A stretch of DNA of 64,000 bases from positions 14,846,832 through 14,910,831 of the forward strand of contig JAPWDM010000005.1 in assembly GCA_035578155.1 (NCBI GenBank), written 5' to 3'. The notes under the pieces were generated by a model. The model did no database searches and was not told the origin of the DNA. It was given only the letters and a program-made list of their open reading frames with translations. Shown here piece after piece: positions 1-11,675 of the stretch (position 1 is the stretch's first letter; the number at the start of each line of letters is the position of its first letter). The translations under genes and the position numbers were made by a program. This DNA comes from Brachynemurus nebulosus. Lineage: Eukaryota > Arthropoda > Insecta > Neuroptera > Myrmeleontidae.

Positions 1-147
1 GCTGCGACAGGGGTATATTGACAATATGACCACTCTTTACTATACAGCCTCCAGTTACCGATATAAGACAATGCACACTCTTCAGTTGAATTTTTTCTAA
101 AAATTAGCATGACGAGCTGAGCTCGTCGTTAGTCCTAAAAGCGTTAA
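1..147. mobile_element. piggyBac-type MITE, right end (truncated by window)
   Basis: About 120 bases match the element at 43483-43703 almost base for base. The right end CTAAAAGCG is followed by TTAA (144-147), the piggyBac target. It carries the palindrome GACGAGCTGAGCTCGTC just inside the end. The left part is outside the window. Confidence 0.65.
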
Positions 148-716
148 CGTATTTTTACATAAGCATTCAAATTATAATAATACTTGCATCAAACGGCACT
201 CAGAAAAAACATAAATTGAAATATTGTTTTGAATTATTTAAACAAAATTTAGCAGCACAAGAGTTATCACCAGACATTTTAAGCCACCATAATAATTAAA
301 TACATATCAGAAATATCCTACAGATCACAAAACACACTAAAATTACAAGGAAATATCAAAAATAACTGATGACAAGCTTTAAATAAAAAAAGATTTAATG
401 ACAGTTAAAATTCCTCTGCCATCGTTGTTAAAAATTTTAAAAAAGTCAGTGAAACTTAGACAAAATTAAATAATTTACATAATTATCAACTCTAAATTTT
501 CACAAAATAATTTGACCTGCAAATTTATTTTTCTAAATTAAATTTACTTTAGTGATGATATTTTCACTGTATTAGTATGCATAATGTTATGCATTATTTA
601 GGTACATAACATGGATAACCCTTTGGAATTTTTGAATTCCAAATGACACTCTTACGTCATCTCGTTTCGTAACTGTTTGTGAAACAAACTATTATCTAAA
701 CTGTGTATAAAGTATT

Positions 717-2316
717 CAATAAATTTTCAAAAATCACCATTTTTTCTTTACTATAAACAGCCGCCATTTTGAAAATATATTACGGAACCAAAAAATCCTA
801 GTTCCTGCCAAAATGACGGTATCGAAAAATAACATGCACTTTGATTTATGTCGATATCTCAAATACTTTTTGAGATATATGAGGAACCGTGTCAAAAAAC
901 GTACTTTCGAGAAAATTGCATTTAAATTTTTTTTTTTAATTGAGTTATAGTAAAGTGCGTTTACTAAAATGCCCATAACTTTTTTCATTTTTAATTTTTT
1001 TAAAATAAATTTTAGGAGAATATTTCTAATACCGTAAGAAACATACATAATTATGAAGGAAAAAAAGTGGATTTCTTTTTTTTTAGCGAATCTCCTCTTA
1101 ATTACTAAATCTAAAACCATTTTAAACTCTGAGTATCTGTAACTCAGGAATGAAACCGAATTTCAAAATTCGGGCCTCGTTAGGTTACCCGAGAGGTCAT
1201 CCACTATTGATAGACACCTCACTTGTCGAAATACGTTAAGTAACCGTGGCTATGTACTTTCCGCAAAATTTTTCCTATTCTATTACATATAGATTGTTTT
1301 AACTGTTTTCAGATTTTTTTTCACATCAAAGAAGATACGTTAAGCATTAAAAATATTCTCAGTAGCATACTAAATTACAAAAATACTTTTCACATATAAT
1401 CTCTAGTGTGTTTCATTATTACATATTAAAATAAAACAATAGATTATTTCATAATTACATTCAATAATATTATTTAAATATTTTAATAATTAGTGAATAA
1501 TTAAATATAAATTTACATTTATATTACGATCAATAAAATTATTTCCATGTTATTTATAAATATACATAAATGTGTAACTTTACACAAAGAAGAAAATATA
1601 CGTCCATAATACAGTGGAAGCTCTCAATAATCTGTTTCCCTACATCGCAGTAGGAGTTGTACCACCCTCCGCTTCGAGCGAGCTTTAGGATTATTCCTTA
1701 AAGCACAGAAGATACACACTAAAAATTAAAAACTTTGTTCGAACCTGATTTTGAATTGCTCAATCAGAACAACGCCACTCTTAAAAATTTGATAAGTGCA
1801 TGTTAGACACGCATTAAGTTAGCATTTCGTAGTTCAGTAGTATTTTTCAGGATAAAATATTTTTTGCTTTTAATTTGTTAAAAATATGATTAAGTATCTG
1901 AAACTTCTACTTTTTATGAGTCAGAAAACATTTTAAGGGGAGATTCGATAAAAAAAAAAAAGAAATGGATTTTTTTTTCTTCATAAATATTTATGTTCTT
2001 TAAGGTGTTGAAAATATTCTACTAAAATTTTAGTAAAAATGAAAAATCAAAAAGTTATGGGCATCTTAGTGCGCGCACTTTTATAATTCAATTAAAAAAA
2101 ATACTTTAAATGCTTTTTTTCTCGAATGTATGTTTTTCGACATGGTTCCGTGTGTATCTCAAAAAGTATTTGAGGTATCGACATAAATCAAAGTGCATAT
2201 TATTCATCGATATTGTCATTTTGGCAGGAACTAGGATTTTTTGGTTCCGTAATATATTTTCAAAAGGCGGCTGTTTATAGTCGAGAAAAGACGATGATTT
2301 TTGAAAATTTATTTTC
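717..2316. repeat. large inverted repeat, arms about 380 bp
   Basis: Positions 717-1100 reappear as reverse complement at about 1935-2316, with a unique spacer of about 830 bases. Each arm holds the same landmarks (AACAGCCGCC, CCTAGTTCCTGCC, ATGCCCATAACTTTTT). Arms differ by scattered substitutions. Reading frames on either arm are mirror images and not genes. The layout suits a foldback transposon or an inverted duplication; no target duplication is obvious. Confidence 0.75.
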
Positions 2317-2899
2317 AAAATGCGATTTTTCGCTGGTTTATTATTTTTCTCTTAGATCCTAGTTAGTACCATAACTGTATAGGTATGTATATTTTCCGAA
2401 AATTCTTGGTTTTTGATTTCGATTCATTGGGGATTTCAGAACACGCGGAACCATCAAGGTGGTAAAATCTCGCAGTGTCGACTTCAACGCCATTTATATT
2501 CAATTTATTTTTTAATTTAAAAAAAAAAAAAATTTTGTAGTCTCAAAACATCTACTTAATAAATTTCTAACACTGACTGACAGACAACGCACAGCCTGAA
2601 CCGTTGGGTTTAGAAGAATGAAATTTTGCACAGGAGTTCCTTATATAACGTAGGTGAGCACTAAGAAAGGATTTTTAAAAATTCGGACCCGAAGTGGGTT
2701 AAATAAGGAATGAAAATTTGTATAGAAATTCCTCATTTTTGAAGTTAGAGATATTGTATAAAAATATGTTACTATGGCTATTAAAATAAATAGTATCTTA
2801 TTTAATAAATCTTTAATTAACACTAACTGACATCCTGAAATGTTTCCGATGGTAAAGCCATCATCGGGTGGGTATATGGCTAGTGTAGAAATAATGTTG

Positions 2900-3137
2900 T
2901 ATAGGGTAAAAGCCCCCTTTGTGGAACGGTATCTAATACTGGAACAGTTTTGACATTTACATATTTATTTCTTTAATTAAGTAAGGAAACTTTAAATGCG
3001 AGGTGAATTTAAATTGAAAAACAATCATTCTATTAATAATAATTTTTGTTATCAGACGTTTCTTTCAGAAATAACTTCATTAATATGTAAATGTTCATAA
3101 TTAGATACCGTTCCACAAAGGGGGCTTTTACCCTATA
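2900..3137. mobile_element. mariner-type MITE, 234 bp
   Basis: Perfect terminal inverted repeats of about 36 bases (starting TAGGGTAAAAGCCCCCTTTG) at 2902 and 3135, flanked by TA on both sides (2900-2901, 3136-3137). A second copy lies at about 56491-56741. No coding capacity. Confidence 0.85.
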
Positions 3138-3425
3138 CATATATTTAGTTTCTTAATTTATTGGTATAAAAAAAGTAATACCTAATAAAAATACGGTAAA
3201 AGGAAAAAAAATATTCGACCGAATTGATATTTCAGACCGGTCACAAGGCCGTTGCAATATATCGTCAAAGAGACCCGAGATGACTCGAGGTTCGACGATA
3301 TAAAAAAGGTTGATTTTTGATGTTTTTTTGGGCGAATTTCCCCTTAATAAAATATTTTTAAAAACATTGTCTCTTAAATTGTGTAAAGTGGTAAAGTGCG
3401 TGTAGACCACCTAATTAGTGCGGTG

Positions 3426-3698
3426 AAGAACTATCGATAGTTTTGACTATCGAAAACTATCGATATTTTTTTTTTTACTATCGATAATTTTTGATAGTTT
3501 TTTCAGTCATTCCGTTTACTTATAAATACTATAAAGATAATAAAAAATATAGCCAGAGATATAAAAACAACCATTTTAAGGGAATTTCCGGCAACCTTTT
3601 TTTTTGTTTTTGCTCGCTGGCTATCCAAATGCCGGTCAAGTCAAAAAACTTAACCATCAATAACTATCGATAGTCGGGACTTTCGATAATTCTCCATC
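3426..3698. repeat. inverted-repeat element with TATCGATA motifs
   Basis: The ends carry AACTATCGATAG and related TATCGATA words in inverted order (3430-3490 and 3665-3695). About 270 bases, probably a MITE. TATCGATA equals the DREF-binding element of flies, but here it is simply the terminal repeat. Confidence 0.5.
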
Positions 3699-3776
3699 TC
3701 TACTCCTAATACTATGACAGAGGTGACGAAATCATAAGGATTTTGTTGTTAGAATTACGAAATCTTATTATGGCAT

Positions 3777-5162
3777 TTACAAACAGTAAATTTGAGCCCG
3801 ATAAGACTTAAAACCCAGAGGTGTGATGATGCGATGAAATTATTTAATTTTATTAATAGATTTAGCTTCCATGTAGGTATTGTCCAATATCGTCAAATAA
3901 ATGAATAAATAAAATTAGAAATTTATTTCTATGTAAAACTGGAATTGTTTGTTTTTATTTACAATACTGCAGCATGTTATATTGTGTTGTTTTTGAATAA
4001 TATTTATATTTACAATATAATTAGCAATTTATACGCATTTGAGCAATTCATTCATAGAAAATTGATTTGGTACGATTGAAATATTTCGCCTAGATGCAAT
4101 AAATTCAACAAATTAAATTGAATTCTGTTCAGTTTCCAACAGACGTAATTTTGTTTCATGCGCTTCCTTACTTTATACATATGTATATTATGTACAATTT
4201 AATTCAAAAATTCATGCTTTAATATTTTTTTATCTACGACTACTATTAAATTGTTTATTTACTGTATAAAATTCATAATAAATTGAAGCTGCATTTGTAG
4301 CTCTTTAATAAATAATGTACGTGTAACAAAATCAAATTTTAACTAAAAAGAAAATATAACTATGGTGGTATATTTAATTTGTCAAATTTTCACTTGAAAA
4401 ATTAAAATATTCTACGAGCTAGCTTTCGATTGATTAGACCAACAGCAGGTGATAACTTTGCTAATATTTTTTAAATGCCAAGATCAATTTATTTTTGGAA
4501 CAATTTGGCTAACACCTATAATCAGTTAAAATGACAATTGAGTTTAATTTCAGTCGAGTTAAAATTTTAAAAAAATCGGCAACACTTCTCTGTTTTTTTT
4601 TTTTTTTATTTTTTTATTTTTTTTATTATAGTGCCTCAGCATCTAAGGCCATCTCTGTTTTTATTGTTGTAATAGGATGTCATTAAAGAAGTCGCAAATT
4701 GTAACTCATCTCTCTTTTTTCTGTGTTTTACTTTCAATCCCTTCTTTCTATAGAAAACATCTTTTTTTATGAAGAGACCTGATAATTTTGATACATATGG
4801 AAATTCCAAACTACAATATTGTTAATTGAAAAGATAGTAAACGTCTTTTATATAGTTTGAATGTTTCAGAGACACTTGCGACGTCTGTTAATCACAATTC
4901 TCAATTTATGATAGGTTTAATGAGTATTACAGTATTAATATAAAAATTTATATGCTATAATTGATTTCAAAAATCAATTACGTTATCTATTACCACTAAA
5001 TGGTCATCAACCTCTATTACCTTTCAGATACTTTTCAAATTTCAAATGACTTTATTCAATTAACATTTCTCCTTTTATCTTTTGTCAATAGCTATATCAA
5101 TTATTTATATTTAATATTTTAATTTGTAACCTGTAACTTTTCAACCGGTCGATTTTACTTTA
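3777..5162. other. AT-rich intronic DNA
   Basis: No coding exon, RNA gene or clear repeat structure seen, apart from homopolymer T tracts (about 4593-4625). Confidence 0.5.
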
Positions 5163-6366
5163 TTAACTTCCCATTGGAAGTTATTGTAATGGGTCCGATT
5201 TTACGAATCGCTAATTTGGACATATCTCCATGTTTCAAGGTCACTAGAATCCGAATCCATTGTTTTTAGCGTGACGTCTGTGTATGCGTTCGTTAGTTCG
5301 TTCGTTCGTTCGTGAATTTTTTTCGTCTTGCATATCTCGAGAACAAATGATGATATTAACTCCGGACTAATTTCATTAGATGCGTAATTAAAAAATGAAG
5401 ACCGGATAAAGTTTTCAGCAAATTTGGATTAGCGGTTTGTTTTTTGTGATAAGAAAAACGGAATTAACTTTATTAACAACATAGATCATATGGATTTTTT
5501 ACCATGTCTCTATTATATAATAGCCTAAGAACTTTCCGTGATGTTAAAAACGCCAGTAAAATATTATAAAATTTAAAAAAAAAGGAAAAAGAAACAAGAA
5601 AAAAAAACTAAACGGAGAAACGAAATAAGAAACTTTTTGTGAAATATTTTTTGTCTCGCGTATCTTAACGTAGTTGCTCTGAGATAGTCGGGTACAAAAG
5701 TATATCTCAAAAAAAATTTGTTCTTTTATCAAAAATTAAATAATGTATTAATATTCTTCAGTGATTATATTTGTATACCACTTGCTTTTTTTAATTTCCG
5801 AGCGCTTATGTTGTAGCAATTTAAGAATATTGTTGAAAAAGCGTGGTAAAAACGTTGCAAAATGATGTTTTTAAATTATATATCAAAAACGTGGTCAATA
5901 ATTTTTATTTCTTATTAAATATGGTTTGTAACTTTGTTTTAAATAACATATTAAAATTTTATCAAATTCCTTTGACACGTTTTCATTTTATTCAAAAAAA
6001 ATTGAATTTTCCCATAAGAGCCCATGTTAAAATTATAAAACTTTGAAGTCGTTTTTCTCAAAATTTGGGTGGTCAATTTTTTTTTGGTAAGGGCTCGTAT
6101 TATTGGTATTGGAATAAATAAATATCTAGAGAAATTTCGTTAAAATCCTTTGAAAAAATCGTTTTATCGACCAACTACCTTAAGAACAAATGATGTTATC
6201 ATTTGTTTGATAAGGGTGGAGCCCCCACCCTTAGGTACAGAAGGCGAAGCCCCCGGCGTGGTGCAAGGGGTAAAGCCTCTATCGGGGGCCCAGGGGAGGA
6301 GTCCCCTGAAATAAAAAAAAGTTAATAATGTGCAATAGTCTTCAAGGGCATTCAATGGGAAGTTAA
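5163..6366. mobile_element. TTAA-flanked element, 1.2 kb
   Basis: Ends CTTCCCATTG (from 5167) and CAATGGGAAG (to 6362) are perfect inverted repeats, each next to TTAA (5163-5166, 6363-6366). TTAA duplication is typical of piggyBac elements. Inside are a GTTC microsatellite (about 5288-5312) and a GC-rich patch at 6220-6305. No transposase reading frame remains. Confidence 0.6.
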
Positions 6367-6690
6367 CAGTGTGGGTAGACCTATCTCCAAATTTTTATGA
6401 TTTGTATTTGGACTCACCAGATACTACCCACAAATTGCTTTTACGAGCAATTTATATTCTGTAATTAAAAATAAATTTTAAATCTAAACGCTCTACTTTC
6501 AATAAAATATGAGTTTATTCAAATACTTCTAGATCAAATTTCAATTATTTTGTAATACATTTTAATTTTTAGTTTCCATTATCAATTAAAAATCATAATT
6601 TTTTTTAAATACATTGTACATTTTAATACAGTGATAAAGTCTGATAAATAATATTAAAACTACATAGGATATTTATTGTTTATTTTAAAG

Positions 6691-6877
6691 GTGGTGACTG
6701 CCTTGGGGAACACATACCATCAGAAATGTTTCACGTGTGCACGTTGCAGACAACCATTCCCTTCCGGTGAAAAGGTCACTTACACGGGCAAAGAAGTACT
6801 TTGTCAGAAATGTGTACAGATTCCTGTAAGAGATTCAAATACACCACAGACTAGTCCCACATCAGATAATCCTAATG
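6691..6877 (+). CDS. Unc-115: abLIM/Unc-115 exon, end of LIM2
   Basis: First visible coding exon of an actin-binding LIM protein, a cytoskeletal adaptor that links actin to signalling through N-terminal LIM domains and a C-terminal villin headpiece. It follows an AG at 6689-6690 and ends at a GTAAGT donor. The reading VVTALGNTYHQKCFTCARC carries the second half of a LIM zinc finger: His, then Cys-x2-Cys-x2-Cys, and a closing CQKC. The first half (the initial CxxC) must lie in an exon upstream of the window, so the gene is 5'-incomplete here. After the finger comes a Thr/Ser/Pro linker. The exon starts in phase 0 and leaves one base (G) that joins CT of the next exon to give Ala. LIM order in abLIM proteins makes this LIM2. 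The family assignment is firm; the symbol follows the fly orthologue. Confidence 0.93.
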
Positions 6878-7305
6878 GTAAGTTTCGCTATTTTTATACT
6901 TTTTTTTTTTAATTCTAATAAAAGATTACATTTTCTATAAATGTTATTTTTAGAATCATTTATTAATTATTAGTCATCAAAAACAATGTCTGTAATAATG
7001 GTAAATAATAATAAAATAGATGTAGTTATATATAAAAGAAGTTTTTTTTTTAATTATTTTTAATTAGTTTGCAATAAAAAACTTTCCTGCTTTGGGTATT
7101 ATAGTTTGAACATTTTAAGATGGCCTGATTTATTTCCATTTTACGTCAAATAAATCAAAATTTCATGTCTTTTGATGCATAGTACTTTATTGTAGTGACA
7201 GGGACATTTCTAACAAAGCTATAGTATAATATAAATTTTCTTTCTTAAATTTCTTTAAATTATTAGGATTTTTTTAATTCATATGATATATTATTATTTT
7301 CAATC

Positions 7306-7610
7306 GACCAGCGGAGTGGCCGAGCATTCTTAGGCACTGACACTTGCGGATTGGTAGGTCGAGGGTTCAAATTTCACGGCCGGCTGTGCTCGTGAAGGTT
7401 TTCTGCAGTTTCCCTTCACAATTCTAGGTGAATATCGGCATATAGTTCCTTAAGAAAACGGCTGCAGACTAATAACACCCTTTCGAAAAGTCATCCCATA
7501 TAATATTGTTGAAGTATACGATTTATCATACCTACCTGTTCACTTCGTTATAGACCATCTTAGAATATGTCATTTATAATATCTATAGCAATAAACGCAA
7601 TAAATTAAGG
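7306..7610 (+). mobile_element. tRNA-derived SINE
   Basis: Starts with a tRNA-like head: box A-like GTGGCCGAGC (7316-7325) and box B-like GGTTCAAATTTC (7364-7375), spacing as in a tRNA of the Ser/Leu type. A non-tRNA body of about 200 bases follows and ends in an A/T-rich tail (AATAAACGCAATAAATTAA). Boxes are degenerate, so this is a fossil copy. Confidence 0.75.
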
Positions 7611-8382
7611 AACGGATATCAATTTTTTTACAATTTTTTTTTCTTTTTGTTCGTAAAATTGTAAAATAAAATACAGTACAGAAATAAATGAAAGTAAAAA
7701 TCAAATTACTATTATGAAATAATGTTTACGTGAATGATTTCTTTGTTTCATATCTTTTTATATTTTTAGAAATTTTTTACAACTTTTTTTCAAGGAAATA
7801 AAATGTTACGATAAATTATTAAAGTTGCTAAAGCGTAAAACTGATTTTTCAAACATAATTGCATTGTTCTCTTTTGCGACAGTACTTATAAACTTTAAAA
7901 AAAAAATACATAATTTTAGTGTTTTCAAAGTCTTTTTAAGAAATAAAAGAAATAATTTATTTAATATGGTATTTTGTTACTGCATACATACTTTTTTTTT
8001 GTATCCAAATTATCTATGAATATAATCAAATATATTAAAAGACATGTCTGTGTATATTTGAATTTTGAATCATAGTATTCATTTCTAGTTGAAATTGAAA
8101 TGTTTGCATGTTATACAGCTATCAAAAATGGAATTTTTTAAAATGTACAACCGAGAATTATTAGGTTATTACTTTCAAACATGTTTAAATATCAGACAGA
8201 CAATAGAGAAAAAAGAGATAGAAGTTACTAACCTTAATCCTTTTTTGAGTAGTACATATTTTCATTTATGTATTATGCTAATGTCTTTTTATGAAATTGT
8301 AATTTTTTAAGTGAAATTTTTTCACTTTTATTTCCATTTTTAAAATGAATGTTTCTTTGTTTATCCCATATGCGTTTCTATG

Positions 8383-8641
8383 TATAATCGCGCGTACTCT
8401 TTCTCAACCTCGTATCTGAAAAGTCCCAATTTTTGGAGACACAGAAAAAACGTATTTAAATCTGTGTTTTCATCATTATGAACTTAAGATTTATGCTAAT
8501 TACACCCTTTGATGATGGCTACCTACATATATAAATATATATAGATAAGTATATATATAAATACAATATTTAATGTTTTTTGTGTGTCCTAAAACATGCA
8601 GTTTTTGATATACGAGGTTGAGAAAGAGTACGCGCGATATA
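8383..8641. mobile_element. MITE with 33-bp inverted ends
   Basis: Left end CGCGCGTACTCTTTCTCAAC and the right end read in reverse are nearly identical over more than 30 bases (TATCGCGCGTACTC and on). Related ends occur at about 51166 and 51792, so it is a family. No coding sequence. Confidence 0.75.
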
Positions 8642-8946
8642 CCATTCATCAACCGATTGCAATGAAACTTCGGTGAATTTTTGTGCGCACGCCCGCAAAG
8701 GTTTCTGAATTAGTACAATCATTTTACAATAAGTGGCGCGCGAATCGTCCCAACAAATTTATGAATTTCATATACATACCTAGTTAATTGTGATGTAGGG
8801 ATGATCGATATTCATCAATGGTAGAAAAACATCGATGTTATGTCCTTGATAACATCGACACATCGATGTTATCAAGGACATAACATCGAAACATCGATAT
8901 TACTCTAAGCTATCCAGTATTTAAAATGTCCTATAGCTGATTTAAA

Positions 8947-9174
8947 ACAAGATCCATTACTTTTATGGCAAGTTCTAGGATCCACTTATCCAAACTTGAA
9001 AAAAATTGTCATTAAATATTTGTGTTGCACAGCAACTTCAACAGCTTCAGAGAGACTTTTTTCAAAGACTGGGCAGCATTTGTATCACCAAAGGAACAGA
9101 TTAAAAGGAAAACTTCTAACAAAGTTACTTTTTTTCAAAGTGTACCAAATAAATACTGGTAATGTTAATTTTTA
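8947..9174 (+). pseudogene. hAT transposase C-terminal fragment
   Basis: The frame reads DPLLLWQVLGSTYPNLKKIV, then IKYLCCTATSTASERLFSKT and GQHLYHQRNRLKGKLL, ending NTGNVNF and stop. TASERLFS and the following NRL are signatures of the hAT dimerisation domain (hAT_C). It is open but has no start and no N-terminal zinc finger or catalytic residues, so it is a remnant of a larger transposase. Confidence 0.88.
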
Positions 9175-9237
9175 ATAAATAAAATAATATATTATAATGG
9201 TTAATTAAAAATCACAAAGTGATTGAAAAAATTATCC

Positions 9238-9309
9238 GGATCGGCCGGGAATCGAACCCAGGATCTCCCGGTAACTAGCCAGGTGCGCTTGCCATTACAC
9301 CATCGATCC
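9238..9309 (-). repeat. tRNA-Thr(AGT)-like unit in SINE
   Basis: 72 bases that fold as a tRNA: acceptor GGATCGA/CGATCC, anticodon stem with loop CTAGTTA (anticodon AGT, Thr), T arm with GGGTTCGATTCCC. It sits in a repeat and is followed by the repeat tail with no poly-T terminator close by, so I treat it as part of a mobile element and not as a tRNA gene. Confidence 0.75.
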
Positions 9310-9408
9310 TGTGCTCGACAGGCGCCCGATACAGACAATCATTCAATTACCTATGTGTATTGGTACTCTCTATTATAATGCGAGATTATCGGGTGCCTGT
9401 CGAGCACA

Positions 9409-9480
9409 AGATCGATGGTATAATGGTGAGCACACTTGGCTAGTTACCGGAAGATCCTGGGTTCGATTCCCGGCCGATCC
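9409..9480 (+). repeat. tRNA-Thr(AGT)-like unit in SINE
   Basis: Partner of the unit at 9238-9309, in opposite orientation. Loop CTAGTTA and box B GGTTCGATTCC are intact; the acceptor 5' end has one change (AGATCGA). Confidence 0.7.
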
Positions 9481-9816
9481 GGATAATTTTTTCAATCACT
9501 TTGTGATTTTTAATTTACATGTGGTTTTTGGTCATGCTAACCAAGAACGTCGAGTACTTAAAGTTTCAGTTTAGCTGAACGATAAGTGAACATACTGCAT
9601 ATGAATACTGCGTGTGTTTAAATGCAGACAAAAGTCTGTCATACGTAGTAGTGTTTGACAAGCACTCGATAATATTTGAAATTGAAAAATTATAATGGTT
9701 ATTTATTTTGCTACATAAACATCGATGTTTTTCTTTCGATATATATCGTATATCGATACTCTTGATTCGATGTTAACATCGATATTTTTCTAATATCGAT
9801 CATCCCTATTGTGATG

Positions 9817-10796
9817 TAACTTTGATGACTCTCATTTACAATGACCATCAACAAAATGCAGGGACAAATAACCAAAATACTTTAAGAGATTTTCAATAAA
9901 TAATTCTGTATCGTTGATAATGTGATACCCTCTCCATTTTCAAAATATCTAACAATGACACAATGTCACTGGTGGTCATAAATCTGAGTTTCATTTTGAA
10001 TACTAAAACACGACTGAACGGTTATAAACCATCTGTTTAGTCGTGTACATGCGCACTTCAATACGTACAGCAATGTACACATACCTGTCGATCGATAGTT
10101 GTTCGACTTTTTAGTCAAACGACGATCGGTATAGTTTTTTAATTTTATAGCTCCATGAGATTGCGTAGTCTTTTAGTCAGAGCCGGATTTACATAAGAGT
10201 ACTTTATAGAATAATAGGAACCTCCACAAAATTAATAATGAATCTCTCAAAACAGGAGTAAAATAGAAAAGATAAGATAAGCGTTTTTTGATATTTTTTT
10301 GTTTTCTGCTCGTCAACCCTATTTTTCGGAAAAATTTGAAAAATTTCGAAAATTTTCTTATTGCCTTACCAGAGGTCTCTGCATGAGAAGTACCCGGGAA
10401 CTGTCAAGGATATATCCGGCCGCATACACAATTAAACAGTTGATCGATTAAAAATTGTATGTATGCAACTAGTCTAACACTACACCTATTTTCTTTTAAT
10501 TAATTAAATTAATTATTTTAAATATTTTATTCATCGTATGAGAAAATAAATATATTCTTGTTATGTAGTAACTACTTTACAATGTATGTATGTAAATAAC
10601 CAAGATTTTTTCTAGTATAAATTGCATAGAAAATTTCGTTTTTATCTTTTTTTGTCATTTCAACTTTTCTTCCTTTCTATACCAATTGAAACATCTCTAT
10701 AAATATCAAATACCATTTATGTATAACCAAGTGTCCCTTTGTAGACTCTGTCCATTTCAATATGTTAAATACTTCGGTATTTACAATTTAATATAA
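9817..10796. other. AT-rich intronic DNA
   Basis: No exon or well-defined mobile element seen. A short inverted motif around CGACTAAACAG (about 10008 and 10035) suggests another small degenerate element. Confidence 0.4.
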
Positions 10797-11675
10797 AGCC
10801 GGGTCTACATATAACGAACGAACGCGAAACGAATGCGAACAAACGTAAACGAATGGTAGCGAACAAACATAAACGAACAAATGTGGACGTAGTCACGAAA
10901 GCGAACAAACACGAACGAACAGTTTCGAACACTCACGAATGTTTTCCATTTGTTGTCGGTACATCAAAGAAAATGATTCGTTCGTGTTTGTTTGCGTCTG
11001 TCAGATGTGGACGATTAAAAATTATTCTAACAATAAATTAAGACAGTTTAAAATAAATTCAGTTAACAATTTAAAATTGATAAGATTTGAAATTTTATTT
11101 CGATGTTTTGGAATGTTTTGGATAATTTTTTAGGGAATCTTTGGAGGGAAAATTTGATTAACAGAAGTCGCAATGTGTAATAAATAACACTGAAATCTTT
11201 CTTTAACAGGAATTGCTTTCCGATAATAAGTGTACATTTTGTTTAGATATTTTTGGTCCAACTATTTCAGTTAACTTTTCGAAATCTGATAGTGACGATC
11301 TTGTAAATTTTCCAAAAAATTAGGAATTTTCACAAATTAAATCAGTTAGTATATTGGAGGCATAACCAGTGAAACAAAACCACCAAAAAACATCTTTTTT
11401 TTATTTGTTGGTTTTTAAATATCGCATGATAAAAATTGGTGTCATAATGTGGGCGATATTAGTAGACCATAAAACTCTTACTGCAATAACTTTTCATTTC
11501 AAAATTTATTAAACTTATTTAAAAAATTATTGTGTAGCCGGAACATAAACGAACATCAACGAATTGACGTTAATTGTTCATTCGCGTTCGTTTGTGTTTG
11601 TTTTTGTTTGTTCATGTTCGTTCACGTTTGTTCGCATTCGTTCGCGTTCGTTCGTTATATGTAGACCCGGCTTAA
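10794..11675. mobile_element. Harbinger-like element with GAACGAAC-repeat ends
   Basis: Inverted ends AGCCGGGTCTACATATAACG (10797) and its complement ending at 11672, flanked by TAA on both sides (10794-10796, 11673-11675). Each end continues for about 100 bases as irregular repeats of CGAAC/CAAAC words. A TAA/TTA 3-bp duplication fits PIF/Harbinger. The two reading frames in the ends come from the repeat and are not genes. Confidence 0.7.

Larger units (their letters stand above)
9204..9688 (-). mobile_element. foldback SINE with two opposed tRNA-Thr-like units, copy 1
   Basis: Bounded by a perfect 13-bp direct repeat ATTATAATGGTTA (9191-9203 and 9689-9701). Read on the - strand: a left arm from TTTTCAATTTCAAATATTAT, an antisense tRNA-like unit (9409-9480 on +), a central spacer with GCTCGACAGGCGCCCGATA, a sense tRNA-like unit (9238-9309) and the tail CACTTTGTGATTTTTAATT. 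The same tail follows each tRNA unit. It is inserted inside the hAT element 8796-9808 and is therefore younger. Confidence 0.8.
8796..9808 (+). mobile_element. hAT element with transposase C-terminal relic
   Basis: Perfect 8-bp target duplication TTGTGATG at 8788-8795 and 9809-9816, with inverted ends TAGGGATGATCGATA and ATATCGATCATCCCTA. These are hAT superfamily traits. It holds a fragment of the transposase dimerisation domain (next entry) and, inserted later, a foldback SINE at 9204-9688. Everything 5' of the relic, including the catalytic core, is gone, so it is non-autonomous. Confidence 0.9.

Noticed and set aside
734..2318. Two minus-strand reading frames (128 and 70 codons) as genes
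   Set aside because: They are readings of the arms of one inverted repeat, Lys/Phe/Ile-rich and without domains or splice support.
3426..3698. DREF regulatory cluster (TATCGATA)
   Set aside because: The motifs form the inverted ends of a small repeat element and lie in an intron far from any visible promoter.
8089..8310. 73-codon ORF in the Unc-115 intron
   Set aside because: No splice-phase link, no recognisable domain and composition equal to the surrounding AT-rich DNA.
9238..9480. A pair of functional tRNA-Thr genes
   Set aside because: Each lies in a repeat with target duplications and the same non-tRNA flanks in every copy, with changes that break stems in some copies.
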